This document shows positions 46,217 through 59,147 of a stretch of 64,000 nucleotides of DNA, one piece after another (position 1 is the first letter of the stretch; each line of letters opens with the position of its first letter). The notes beneath the pieces are model-generated. The model saw only the letters and a list, made by a program, of their open reading frames with translations, did no database searches and had not been told where the DNA came from. Source of the DNA: Acanthochlamys bracteata (lineage: Eukaryota > Streptophyta > Magnoliopsida > Pandanales > Velloziaceae); contig CM034130.1 in NCBI GenBank assembly GCA_019914995.1, positions 6,262,001-6,326,000 on the forward strand, given 5' to 3'. A program made the position numbers and the translations under genes.

Positions 46217-49200
46217 TTAAGCAGATTTGGCATGTGTTTTCTCATGAATATCACGGATTACGTCCTTCAACTCTGGGAACACTGAAACCAGCACCAGCTC
46301 CAAAATACTAAATGCGAGCTGCTTCAAGCATATGGTAGACTGCAGATAACATGGACATGCAGCATCATGAGAAGTATTGTTTCCAATAAAACATGATTCA
46401 TGTAACAATGGAAGAGGACATTACCTGGGTGAAGTAGTAAATATCCCTAGCAGAACGGCGGTATTGTTTATGCCCAATTAAGCTTACCACAGCTGGGGGA
46501 GCACCATCTACCAAGATTTGAATACAAAATTGAGGACTCTTGTCAAAAAGGTATTAATTAGCCTACAACATAAAAGCTTATGATGACAAGGAGGGTACAT
46601 TCAAAATAAATAAATAACATAAAAACCACAATGTAGTCCATGTTCCATAAAACCTATCAAGGATGAACCTATGAAACTCGAAGGTTTAGTGGATTTTTGT
46701 AATTACAAATACAAAGAACTCACCAAAAAGCATCTTCTTGATATCGCTTGCTCTTCGTGCTGCCTCAAGCTGGAGCTCAAAAGAGCTCTTGTCAGTGGAA
46801 GACCTCCTTGTTATCTGGCTTGTTCTCTGACTGAAACTGATATCTTCCAATCTCCCTTGACTGCTCCCCAATTTTATGAAGAAAGTACCATCAGGCCACA
46901 GAATCTAAATAGAATCAAAGAAAATACTTCAGTGGCTCAAAGGTCTTTCATTATTCATTTTAGAGGTATACTGTCCTATATCATAACCCATCAGTCAATG
47001 AGTGAAAACCAATAAGATATCCTCCTTATGTATTTCGAATGCATATTTCGAAATATTCTAGTATCTAGACATTCTCACAGAATATATCCGATAGCTCCAC
47101 ATAAGATGACATCAGAAGTCTTTGTAGATACACTGCAATGTCTAAGGTATCCTTAGATCATGGCTTAGAAGCCAGATTGTTAAGAAGCGTATGATTAGTT
47201 AACTTCATAACATGTTTGCAACCATTTTGAGTAGAGTTGATGCTGAGGTAAACAGAAAGCCAAAAAAAAAAGAACAAAGAAAAAAGGAGCTTTCTGTCAT
47301 CAAACAAATTGCTATGAGAGATGACTAAATTCTTAAACACTCCCTTACGTCTTGAACCCAACGAATTGCTTGAGCAACAACTTCCTCACTTCTGAGCCAA
47401 TGGATTTGCCTCAGAATCAAATCATCAATAGCATCCTCCATCATCAGCTGCAAAATTTGTTTTGAAATCCAAAAGACCTGCCTCCTGAGATGATGGGAAC
47501 AGCAAATTTATTATTATTAGTTTTTAAAAAAGAAGCATAACCTTCGCTGTTGATCTCATATGCCACACTAACAACTGTGACCTCATCAAGAAAAGAAGTA
47601 TTCAACTAGCTAACGCTCAGCAAAAGTTCTTACAGGTCTTGCTACTCAAGATTTTGCATCAGGCTCCAGAAACCAACTAATAATAAACAAGTACAAGCAA
47701 TCAGTTCAGTTTGTGAAGAGGGCCTTGTACAATTTTGGACAAGTTTGTTATTCTTCACCCTAGCAATATGGGAATTGCAAGATTTTGGTCTAATATAGAT
47801 GGTCATGTGGAAAACAAGGGCATTCCATAGCCAAAATGCTTTTACATTCTGATAGAATGGACAGTAAAAACTTTGGGTTATGTTGCCTTACATGCATTTA
47901 TGCTTTAATTATGAATGAGCAATAAACACATAATATAAATGCATCAAAACACAATTCAGATAAATTTACAATGCAAGAGATAGAATACAAGGAGGCATCT
48001 GACAACCTACCTCAGCCACCCTCTGCGGTTAAGCTGGAAAACTTTATCAACCAGATTCAACAAAGGTACACTAACATTAGCCGGTGTCCACTGCAAGAAA
48101 GTCAAGTAGGCACTACTGAGATGTCTGGCCTTAGTTACAAGCATCTAGAATATAATAATATGATAGGCACGAGCAAAAAAAATTACTTACGCTTTACTAG
48201 AATATAAATTTCTTGAACATCAGGACTACTGTTTCCTATTTAATTGTTAAAGCTGTTTTTATCGATTGGAATAATTGCTCTCATACTTGGCGGTGTGATG
48301 ATGGATTTACCAAATACAGTTGATTGAATCCTCCTATGCAACCTTCTCAGTATATATCAACAAGTAAAAACAAGCTTACTTAATACTTTCTTGTGATATC
48401 AACCAGTATTTGTTAAGGAGATGAAGATTTGAATTACCACTAGTATAGAAAGAATTCCTGAAAGTTGAATCTTACTGAAAAGTAGCCTGGGAAATAGGTA
48501 AATGTAGAGGAGAATAACTTCCCCAAAGATGGAACAAGAAGTAAAGCTGGCCCATCCAACAGAAGGGGTTTCTTAATGTCATCTACCCTGATCCCAACTT
48601 TCAAGTTTGCAAGTTGTCCAAACATGTGGTTATGTGAATACAGTGCAATATCTATGCATATTGAACTTAAGCGGGGGACATCTTCCCATTCTAATGTAGA
48701 CCTTCTGCTAATCAAATGGCTAAGATGCATGCCAAACTAACGATGGGGCCACTCCCGAAAGTTTGCCAGATATATATGGATGGATAAGGACAGATTCCAT
48801 ATAGTTTGGGTGACAATGGATCCATGGAGTCAAGACGGCTTCCATTGTAATAGAAAAAAATGTTGACAGAAGGAACTTCCTTACTAAGACTGAAAATGAG
48901 TATATGATGAATGTTATGAAGATAGAAACAATTTTCTGAAGAGATTGCATTACATGCTGAGACTAAATATTTTAATTAACTACTTTAGCAAGAGGTACCT
49001 CTGGAGGCATTCCAGGCAAATCTTCAAAATGATTAGATGCTCTAGTAGAAAGACTACTATCCTGATTACTTCCAAGGAAATCCAATTGCTGAGTTCTTGA
49101 CCCATGGCTCACAAACTTCTGGTTGTGTTTCACAACCCTAGGTGGAAACCCTTTAGAGTTTAACTCATTATCGGAATGCCATCCATTAACTTGTTCAGAA

Positions 49201-52200
49201 GCATGACTATCATCATGGGCATCCTCATCAGATAGGCTTTGCGAAGTGCCCAGGTTACTGTAGCTTGGACTGATTTTCTCATCTGCATTCCAGGATAATG
49301 TCATTGTTCTTTCGACTATCGGTGCAGATGTTGTGTGAGAGGGTGATGGTCCAGCAGCCTTATGCCTCAGTCCATCAGAGACGCCTTTAAACTGCCGTAC
49401 AATATCATCCATGGCATCATCTACGTTTACTGTTATGAAAAGTAAATCATGAAATAAGTGGTAGAATTAGCAATCGACACATTCAAAGGGAAACAGAAAT
49501 CCATACAGCAGTATGAGCAGAATCTCTCTAAAGTTTCTCTATCTAAAACCAGTTTTCACTTTATCATCAATGATAAGAGCATTGGATAACCAAATATCTC
49601 GATTTCGAAAATTCAAGCATATGACATCTTTCTAGGTCTTAGCAACCTGCCACTACAAACTCTCCAATATGCAAGAGCAATTTTGACACAACTTTTGCAC
49701 ATTAAGGTTTTAAACAACAACAAGCAATGTCAAATTTGTAATATTATACTCTTGAACTGCATGATCTTGTGGTTTAGTGAGGCTATCGACATACCTGCCA
49801 ACGTTTTCAATACTGATGTTGATTTTCCAAAGGAGTAATTCTTCAAATGAAACATACAAAGGCAAACACAGTTAGTTTACCAAAGAAAAACGTTCTATTT
49901 ATAAATCAGTAATCTTATGTTGAAAGACTACTAAGACGTACCTTCGATGATTCACTAAGAAAGTCCCACACTTCATGTTGTTCCGCGATGTTGGCAATAG
50001 AAAGGAGATCCTAGAGGTTGTGGCTAAAACTTAAAATAAAGCATAACAGAGATTTATGATCAAGACCTTGCAAAGCAAAAGAAAATCATACCTGCAAATA
50101 CTTGTCCAGCAGAATACATCTTTGATGAACAAAATAATCATCAATGCTGGAAGAGAGAAATCTCTTTGGGGGTAAATATAGGGTATAATTAGGTATATCT
50201 TTGAGATGGCGGTGCAATCTCTCAAAATTCCTATATCTGCAAATTTTGCAAAAAAAGGAAAAAAACAACAAATATTGGCATGGATGTAGATAGATGAATA
50301 TCAACTTTCATAGCATAACTACTCACATCCATAAGAAATAAACAGAAATAAAGCTGACGATCCTTATATTCAAACAGTATTATAACCATGAGAAATAAAG
50401 TGAAAAAAGTCTTTTTTTTTCACTGTAACAGTAATATAACCATGAGAAATGAAGTAGTGTCTGGTCATTGATTCCATCAAAATATGAAATGAGCATGCAC
50501 ATGTCTCAGCTGCTCATCTTTGAAGATAGCATTCACTTTTCTATTCTCCTAGAGATATCACTATATTCCTACTCATTCACAAACTTTGAGCATGACAAGT
50601 ACCTACAGAAAGTAGTACGTAAGGAGTATTAATTTCTAATCTTTACATTTATGCACCAAATAGTCTAAAGTTGAGGTGAATGCATACCTTCTTTTCACGA
50701 ACCAGCTCTTGTTCTCTGCGTCTGTAACTGCAATTGAGTATACTGCAAAAGATTTTGATCCTAGTTTTTCAAAGTATGCCCCAACAACCTGCAAAAGCAG
50801 TTATCGCCTATAAGCAAATATAAAAATTAGCACAATAAGCAAACTAAGCATTTGATATCCCACATTGAAAATAAAGAAATGCAAAATTTCTAAGATAACC
50901 ATTACAGAATTGATAAGCAAACTGTTAGCGACTTAGTCATACATGTTCATGGAAGATGGCACATTCATACATGTTCATGGAATGGCACATTAACCTGTTT
51001 CTTCTAACTTTAAGTATTAGAAGTTACAGTGCTCCCAGTTGAATCACTCCATCTAAGATAAACAAACATCAAAGTTAGACTTTTGCGACCATGAGAAAGA
51101 AAGTCCATGTAGGTACAGCACAAAAGTCAACACGAAGGAGAAAACATGTATACTAATGACAACTAGGTATAGACTATAGTCGAGATCACATACATACACA
51201 ATACGGAAAGTAAATCACTAAGATGTGATAGTAAATAAAAATATTTGTGGTGATTGTTCAGATAGAAACTTCTTTTAAAAGATGCAGAGTGTAAACACTT
51301 CACATACTAACCCGGCATTTTACTTTCGGGACATATGAGAATTGATCTCGATGAGCTCCTATATCAGCATTTGGCTCTTCTCTCTGAGGACTAACTATAT
51401 AAGGCTCCTTGGGACTCAGAAGATCAGAACTTTTGACTGAAATTTTGGTTTCCATGTCAGGGGTGCTGGTAGATCGTTTGAGCAGTAACTTGTTGCCTTC
51501 TGGTATTTCTCTGGCATCTTCATTAGTTCTAAAACCAAAATGACCTTCCTGAATGTTTCCAGTCACCAGATCTTGAGATTTATTTGTCTCATTGTCAGCT
51601 GAAAGAGATGACTGAGTACTAGAGTTTGACCTGTGAACAATATGTTTATCCTCAACACCTGCACGTGTGTGGATGTTGTTCATTGTTTCCTTCCCTCTAT
51701 TTTCTACATATGCACTAGCATTTACGGCCCCAGAGGATATCCTAACAGATTTCGATGAAGTCCCAGCTTTTGATATGGTTGCACTCTTTTTCTGGTAGTT
51801 TCTTCCTTTCGTCCACATATTTTCAAGATTCTCAGGTGCGAGGACTTCAGATCTTCTTTTTGTTGCAGCTTCAAGTACCACTGCCCACTCTGCTGAACGA
51901 GGCTGAGTCCTGTGAGGAGAATCTTCCGGAATTGTTTTAATTCCATGCTCAGAAGCACCTGCTTCTGCTGTTCCACCACTTCCAATAGATATGGAATCAT
52001 TTAATTTCAAGGAAAAAGGAGTTTTGCTGGGCTCAAATTCACCGCTTTGATGATCAGAGCTTGGGACAACGTGTTCACGAACATAACCTGTTCCGAAGGT
52101 TGGGGTATCAAGTCCAACCTCACTACCTTTGTTGTCCATAAGAGCTTGGAATATATATTCTATCAACTCATTGATGTACCTGCAAAAAATTTGAACACAG

Positions 52201-55121
52201 TTGCCATCTCAGCAAGCAAAAGAAAATTGATAAAATAAGTAGAAGTTACAATTTGTTAGAATATCATGCAAGGATAATTTTCATTTTCATAAGTTTTGTG
52301 TGTTATGCCATCTGTATACAACTTAGTTCTAAAAAAGCATAAACTGAAACTAATGCTACAGTCAGAAAGGATAGGTTGGATTACACAGTCAAAGTTTTGC
52401 AACAAATATCTGTTATATACAGATATACAGATAGGTATTCTTTAAACTTACACTACATATGCCAAAAGGAATACATGAACCAATTGGGTCCATCATGTCA
52501 CTCAGTAAAGCTCTTCATCTCACAGAGGCATTATAGAACTCTTATTAAAGCACACTTTTATTTCCAAGCAGATAATCTGAATCCAGACACTGGTTATCAA
52601 AGTTCAATTTCTTACAGTCAACATAATGAACATGTCACCAGTTCAAATACGCATTACCAATACTTACATCAATAGGTTGCAACAGAAGGTACATTACTAT
52701 ATGTAGACTTGCAACATAAAGTATCGTTAAGACAGCTTCTGTGCTAGGATCTACACTAGCAATAATCAAGTTTCAATGAAAAATCAGCAGAAATACTGCA
52801 TGTACCTCCAATGAGTAGAGGCTCCTATCAGAAGTAAATTGACAGTCAAAAGTGCAGTGAATACTAAGCTTACAAAACATTGAGCGTTATTAAGTCATGA
52901 CATGTCTACTGGCATAGGTTTCACGTCCGTATTCATACCAAATGCTAAGGAAAAAGGAGCCCAAATCATAATTATTTGTCTAGCTAAACAGATCGTCCAC
53001 AGGATTTTCACTATACTAAAGGCAAAAAGAGAATTTCAAGTAAATGCAAAAGGCTACAGAGGTCAACTTTACACCATAGGCATAAAAAAGCTTACCCAGG
53101 GCTTGCAAAATTTAGAAGTGGTTGAATAACCAGGCATGTTAAGAATTCTCTGCTGAAACACCTGACTAAAGGGCTATTGGCTTCCCGTGGTTTCAGCACT
53201 ACAGCCAGAATCCCTCCAACGATTCTTTGAAGAACCTAAGGCTAACATCAAGTAAATCGCAAAACTACAGAAAGCAACAACAGCAACAGAAACATGTGGT
53301 CGATACTTACTTTGTATTCACATTCTGGAGATATTAAAGCAGGATGAAGCTCTTTGGATGCCATTAAATGGCGCTTCAACGTTTCATCTCTTTCTTCAAA
53401 AGATAGAGTTCCCATAACATCAACACCTATTTCAGACTGATACTTCCGGTACAGGTCGAGATGATGACCTATTAAGTCAACCACATCCCTATTTGAAAAT
53501 AGAAATTTAGTCTAGAAGCAAAAGCCAGTACCATAAGTGAAGTTAAAACAAACATGATGATGACTTACAAAAGTATAACAAAAGCACCTTGTGAGCAAGT
53601 CAATAAGGTTGATTTCTTTGATCCTTCCTGATATTTCACCAAGAGCATCAAAAATCAACCCATGTATAAGTTCTGGAGCCTCCTTGTCAGGTGTTATGGA
53701 TGAATACCATAGATCGATCACAAAATCCTGCAGAATCTTTTTTATAAAGTCATCAATAGCAGCCTCTACAAGTGGTGAGTCAATTTTTCTCTTCCACTTG
53801 GACGTTGATGGGGCAACATAAAGACGAGAATCATGGATTGATAATTGCTTCTTCTCCAAGTGAGATAAGTAAGTTTCTTTGGGAGGTGGTCTGACCTTCC
53901 AACGAAGCTCCACTTCATAAGAAAGATACCGAAAGCCACATAATATGAGAATAGAAATGGGAAGATTTGTCCACATTGATTTACTCGTATCTGCACAGAA
54001 GGTCCAGTTAACAACAGGGGAGACATCACTAGAAGTTGAAAAGTAAATTCAATGGACAGTAAAATAACATCATGGACTATCCTTACTGAAACAACGCAAG
54101 TGGAGCGCAAGACAACTATGTGTTACTGTCCAATTTATATCTTAAAACAATTTAACTGCAAGGTGAGAGCATATATACAAGGACACCTTCAAATAACAAT
54201 TATAATGAAGTCTTTTTTTCTATAATAATTAAAATGAAGTCTCAAAATGCTGTCATACTCTTGGTGGCCATTAAAGCGATAACATTGAGCCCAACCATAA
54301 AATGTATCACACTTCTAACATATAGAAAGGATAAAATATTACATAAACATACAGAAACTTGGTAGTGATACATACAAGCCTATCAGTAATAAAGATAGGG
54401 AAGGGATGGATGGCGTAAAGATGCATGAAGAGAATGACTCCTATACCAACCTTATGTGAGTGAAGATAACCACCTCACATTTCTTCACATAACGCACTGC
54501 TCTGCAACGAGTTTTTGTTTGGTAAAATAACAAATAAGTGAATACTTCCAAGGCTCTACCGATCTCTATATGACCATTCTCAAGGATTGGACAATTCAGG
54601 CATCCCATCCAACTCTATTCCGCAGCCCAAGTATGCAACTAAGTGCATCTCAAGTTCAATTTTGTTAACCACAAGTTGATAAAAAAATCGTAAAAGTGGT
54701 TAAAAAAGAGAAAGAACATTTAACAAATCCTAGAAAAACAAGAACGGAACATATATTAGCGTCTTTCATTACTAACGCCCAACTACCCCACTGCGTACTT
54801 CACCCTATCTCAACCTAACAGAGTTAGAACTCAGAACTAAAATTAATAGGTAACTGAAATCAAATATATCACATATAGAAGTCCCAACCATCAAAAAGTA
54901 AAATAAATGATAGATTCCTAAAACTGAACATAAAATCCGTTGATGAAGGTTGAATCGATCGTATTATCAGCACTTAAACATGAAATTAAACAGGATCTAA
55001 AAGAAGAAAGAAACTTACGAGAGAGGAAATAGGTGATTGCGAAGACACAGATAGCCCAAAACACCGTGCGAACCTTCGCTTCTTCGATTAGATCTTGAAT
55101 TGTTTCCATCCGCTTCTTCAT
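46217..55121 (-). CDS. PXA-PX-Nexin_C membrane protein, SNX13/14-type sorting nexin (1028 aa, 15 exons)
   Basis: Coding exons, minus strand: 55121-55019, 53990-53588, 53488-53311, 53235-53096, 52179-51312, 50788-50688, 50236-50092, 50010-49942, 49840-49795, 49429-48999, 48090-48011, 47484-47349, 46904-46724, 46507-46425, 46339-46217. All are GT-AG and frame is kept. ATG 55121 (MKKRMETIQDLIEEAK) is used because the upstream codons open only from GTG. Two hydrophobic segments lie at residues about 19-33 and 44-60, then a PXA domain (about 95-275), a disordered Ser-rich linker, a PX domain (about 560-675; KRRYRNF and LPPKRF are the phosphoinositide-binding signature), another linker, and Nexin_C (about 835-990; GWLRRQVFW). 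Exon 12 uses the CAG acceptor at 47485 because it restores the conserved double Arg. It resembles Arabidopsis At2g15900 (from memory). A likely role is endosomal or ER-membrane trafficking through PI3P; no RGS domain was seen, unlike animal SNX13. Confidence 0.93.
48440..48950 (-). other. Protein-like open frames inside intron 10 of the PX gene
   Basis: The 908-bp intron 48091-48998 holds two overlapping minus-strand frames (48720-48950 and 48440-48730, offset by one base) with balanced composition, for example EWEDVPRLSSICIDIAL and LLLDGPALLLVPSLGK. A one-base lesion near 48725 separates them. I do not recognise a family, and no splice sites joining them to the PX exons are evident. It could be a captured gene fragment or chance. 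Confidence 0.25.
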
Positions 55122-55404
55122 CTTCGAAACAATCGCAGAGTTCTTGAAAACCACAGCCTTCAATTCCACCTATATCGTTCTAAGCAATAATTCGAGAACG
55201 ACAAACGCGATTGGGACAAGAATCACAAAATTTTCTTGATCTCGATTTATTTCCTCCTTCGATTTCGAAGAGATTGAGAGCGAAGAAGAAGGAGCGATGC
55301 GTGCAAGCGTGCGGGAAAGACCCAAGAAAGGCCCAAAAAGAACGAAATAAAAAATATAATGAGTTGAATATATAAACAAAGAGAAATTTCGGCCGCGAAT
55401 TAAT
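55122..55404 (-). other. 5' leader and promoter side of the PX-domain gene
   Basis: The minus strand reads as a typical plant leader up to about 55320 (GAAATAAATCGAGATCAAG and Ser-rich open text), with no upstream ATG close to the start codon. The transcription start is not determinable. Confidence 0.4.
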
Positions 55405-55640
55405 GAAACCTGAAAGTAATTTTGAAATGAAGTTTTTTTAAATAGAAAATCTTTTTATTTTAAAAAACTGAATTTTTTTAATTTTTTAAAAAAATAAAAA
55501 TATGTAATAAAAAGTTCTTATTATGTAAATTTTTTTATAATTTTTAAATAAATTTTCAGTATACTTATAAAATATATATTGAAAAAATAAAATAAAAAGT
55601 AAAAATTATTTTTCTAGTAAGCTGAACCAAAAGCATCCTC
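55405..55640. repeat. Diverged relative of the Harbinger-like MITE family
   Basis: The interior (AAAAATATGTAATAAAAAG, TTCTTATTATGTAAATTTT, AAATATATATTGAAAAA) matches copies 1-3 at 2433, 5105 and 33469. The ends are weak (TGAAAGTAATTTTG and CTGAACCAAAAGCATCCTC) and no duplication was confirmed. It lies directly upstream of the PX-domain gene. Confidence 0.5.
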
Positions 55641-56280
55641 AAAGCGAACAATCCTGGTCGACCTAGAAACTATTGATCCAAACGAAAAATCGATCTAAAT
55701 TTGTAAATAAATTATCTGTATAAACGATCTGCTTTGATTCGTCGCGATCTATTTAGATCCGGTGTGACCTTGACAATCCGCTCGTTCAGCAATCCGAATT
55801 GAATAAAATTTTTAAAACAAATGGTGATATATTTGAACCTAATTAATTACTAGTAGCTTTATATTGTAAAATAATATGTAGTTTATATTTTTTATTTGGA
55901 TTCTATAATACAAAAAAAATTTTATTATGTCTTGTTTGTAAATATCGATTATTAGTGACTTTTAAAATTTAATATTCTAAAATACTCAAGCATATATATC
56001 AAGAATACTTTAGTTTACTTGTCTCTTTTATGATATTATCTTACAGCTGTTTTAATGTAATATCATCACCTATTTTATTTAAATAAATTTCTCATTATTT
56101 ATAACTATGTTTTTTTATCTTCTTCTTTATTTCTTCACTATCAACATGCCCGAGTCATCTCTCCGATCACTTCGCGGTTGCATTGATTGATGATAAGATG
56201 CTTTTTATGACTGTGCTCGATATTTCAAGACCCACTTTTCGCAAAATGATTCACGGTGCTTGTGTGCACCGCCATCATTT

Positions 56281-56511
56281 CTATTCATTATATCTAGCTC
56301 CGAAGTTAAAAAAGTTCACATCTTTGTCTCCGTCGAGCAAAGTCCATGGATCTTCATTGCCATATACATTCTTATCACGAACAAGGGTGAACACTTGAAC
56401 ATCAATCTCCTCCGCTGCCGTTGTCATTATCTTTGAGAAAGAAACACTAGTGCAGTAAGGGCGGATGAGGACCTTGATGAACTGCTCCTTCATCACTGTG
56501 GACGGAGCCAT
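56281..56511 (-). pseudogene. Possible NAC-domain gene fragment
   Basis: A 76-codon minus-strand frame from ATG 56511 contains LVRDKNVYGNEDPWTLLDGD followed by DVNFF. The spacing D-x-N-x-Y-x-x-x-D-P-W-x-L with a downstream D-x-x-F-F matches the subdomain B-C region of plant NAC transcription factors. The N-terminal NAC signature (LPPGFRFHPTDEEL) and the C-terminal DNA-binding half are absent; the frame stops at TAG just after GARYNE. It is probably a captured or decayed piece. It could be unrelated; only a short motif supports it. Confidence 0.35.
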
Positions 56512-57307
56512 TGGTTAATTGCTTGGAGAGAAGTTCACCGCAGAAGCAATAGACGAAGACGATGGCGATGGAAGATGTCGGTGATTCTCGGCAGAGTCGA
56601 TCTTCGATGAAGGTCTTTTGGGAAGAAGTCGAAATTCTGTTTGATCATTATTCATCAACAGTAATTATAATAATAATTCTTGAAAAAAAATTCAACAACA
56701 TGAAGATTGAAGAAGAAGAAGGAGGAGGAGGAGATTACGTCGGACAACTTTGTTAGTGCCCTATGGTGTAAGAAGGGCGATCTTTTTCGTAAAGTTTGGT
56801 CTTGGCCATCAGAAAAACCACTTGATCTTCTCTATCTATTTAATTTTTTATTTGATTTGATGGATGAGAATTAGATTTACAAGAATTGAATTGACGAAGG
56901 AAGAGGAACAGATCAACAATGATGGGGGAGGGTGGGGAATGAAAATAAAGACAAGTACAATGTTGACTTAGCGGGTGACAGGTCGACTCACCGGGTCAAA
57001 CCGTGATCTATTAATTCGGACAAAATTTCGAATTGACGTCCGGTCTGATTCTACCAACTATGATTATAGTTGCGTATTAGAAATTCTTTTAATTTCTAGT
57101 TATTAGACTATTTAATTTGACTTGGAGTTTAATTTTAGACGAGTTTCGTTTTCAGTTTCAGATAAATATCAATCTCATAAATTAAATGAGATCAGTTTCA
57201 TATTAATTCAAAATTAATTTATCTAATTTGTATAATTATTTATAGAGTAAATATTAGTTAATATCTAAAAAATATTAGAATAATCAAATTTTAATTTCTT
57301 ATATATA

Positions 57308-57342
<35 letters not shown>

Positions 57343-57724
57343 GATTTAATTTATTATATTTTGATTAGCTTTTTATTATTTTATATATTTTGCTAGAGTT
57401 TATTTAATTTAAATTTAAATATATGTACCTAATAACTTTCATCTCTTGTTGTTAGAAATAATTTTTATAATTTCATGTTAGTGATTTATTTGTTCAATGA
57501 GTCAATCTGAATTCGATCTAATTGTTAAGCATGTTAAGCCAGTGTTAATAATTTTAACCCATATAAGTATGGAGATCAGATTAAGAGCGAGCCATTTTAA
57601 TTAATTATTAAATGGTAAATTTGACTTGTTAATTCATATTTGCTATCTCTCGTGGAGACTTGATATTGCTTAGGTGCGTCTAATTATCTTTATTTGCAAA
57701 TTCATACTATTTCTTGACTTTTTG
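56512..57724. other. Intergenic repeat-rich stretch
   Basis: A GC-richer segment to about 56760 looks like coding or leader sequence belonging to the NAC-like fragment but is not assignable. At 57040-57075 ATTCTACCAACTATGATTATAG resembles the right end of the TIR element at 4397-4996. A GT/AT microsatellite is at about 57301-57342. Between 57480 and 57660, GAGTCAATCTGAATTCGATC-type text suggests another eroded GGTGGCAAT-class repeat. No gene is supported. Confidence 0.4.
57301..57342. repeat. Compound GT/AT microsatellite
   Basis: ATATATATGTGTGTGTGT is followed by a long AT run. It is an ordinary compound dinucleotide repeat in intergenic DNA. Confidence 0.9.
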
Positions 57725-58484
57725 TAGAGTTGGCAATTCAGATTGGTGGATCGGTCTCGGATCGATTTATTTTATAATCGGGTCAAATTTATACAACTCT
57801 AACCCAACATTATTATATGCGTTAAAATTGCCGACATTAACCCAACATATTCATAATCTGATCATATTCGAGTAGACCCATATAATAATTAAAATTATTA
57901 ATTTTTATTTCTACACTTTTTAGGTTTAGTGAAATTATAAAATTATTTAGAATGAATATTATATGTTGTTCTTGGTGAAAAGAGGTGGTGGCTGTCCATA
58001 AAAAGCTGCATTATTTATTATCTTTATTGGTACTTAGAATGTTACAAAATATTTATTTTTTATTTTTATTTTTTAAAAAATATGTGGTGGCTGCTAAAAA
58101 ATTTATAATTATAAATATATTAATAATATTTTTGATAATATTATAATTCTCATATTATACTATTTTATTAAGGTATGAAAGTAAACGATTAATTATAAAA
58201 AACTAATATTACTATAATTTATAAATTACTACTCGATTCTTTTTTTTGTTATTAAAATTTTATTATACTATAAGAGATAATCGAAAAAGAGGTAATCCTT
58301 TTACGGGTGACAACTCCAGTTGATGTGTTAGTTTCAGGTCGACTCGATTAATAACCGGATTAAACTCGTTCAATTCTAACCCAAATTATAAATTTATACG
58401 GATCAAAATTGTCAATCCTAATTCGAATTAAATGGTTCAATTTCAGATTAAATTTTTGGATCTGATCATATATTACCACTTCTA
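57725..58484. mobile_element. hAT-like TIR element (760 bp) of the GGTGGCAAT type
   Basis: The left end TAGAGTTGGCAATTCAG and right end ATATTACCACTTCTA are inverted. The flanks are ACTTTTTG (57717-57724) and ACTTTTCG (58485-58492), an 8-bp duplication with one mismatch. The internal layout, GACCCG-like words near the ends and an A/T core, matches the element at 40530-41394. There is no transposase frame. Confidence 0.75.
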
Positions 58485-59142
58485 ACTTTTCGAGACCCCT
58501 TCGTAATTTATTTTTGCAATATGTGACTCGTGACAATCACAAATGATGGTGGTGTTTTTGGAGTGATGTCCAAATAGATTGAGGAATATAGCAACCTAAT
58601 AAACTTATTACACGTTCATCGAGTAAAAGACAAACTTTGGATTGTGCTGAGAACATTTTGAAGAATATAAAAATGACGTGGTTCTCGTTGTAGTAACATG
58701 CAATCCGCATGAAATTTTTTCAGCAAAAGAAAATGTATAAAAGTTTGTAGTTATCAATTTGTTTGCTAATTTGAAATCTATATTCTTCATAGCACATAAT
58801 TTAGTTACATCATGACCTCCATCGTCAAAAAAAAAAAAAAAAAAAAGAAAGAAAAAAGAAAAAGAAATATAGAACCTGAATTACCATACAAACCTACAAA
58901 CTACAAGCCCAATCGAGATTGTGATGGGCTAAGCACAAGAGTTATATGCTATATAATTGCATACTGATGCTCTGGATCAAGGGGTAAATTTAATACGCTT
59001 CTCTAAATTTTTGCATTGACACATCAAAATGTTGCTTGATAAGTGGCTGAGATGTGAACTTCACTTTTTTCATTCAGATTTTGAGTTCGGTTAGTTCACT
59101 TATTTTAATTACCATTCCGAAGTTTATTTTTACTTCTATATT
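58485..59142. other. Intergenic spacer
   Basis: No gene or repeat with definable limits. An A-rich tract lies at about 58828-58866. Confidence 0.5.
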
Positions 59143-59147
59143 GAACT

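Noticed and set aside
51722-52000. Second minus-strand frame within PX gene exon 5
   Set aside because: It is an out-of-frame shadow of the long coding exon.
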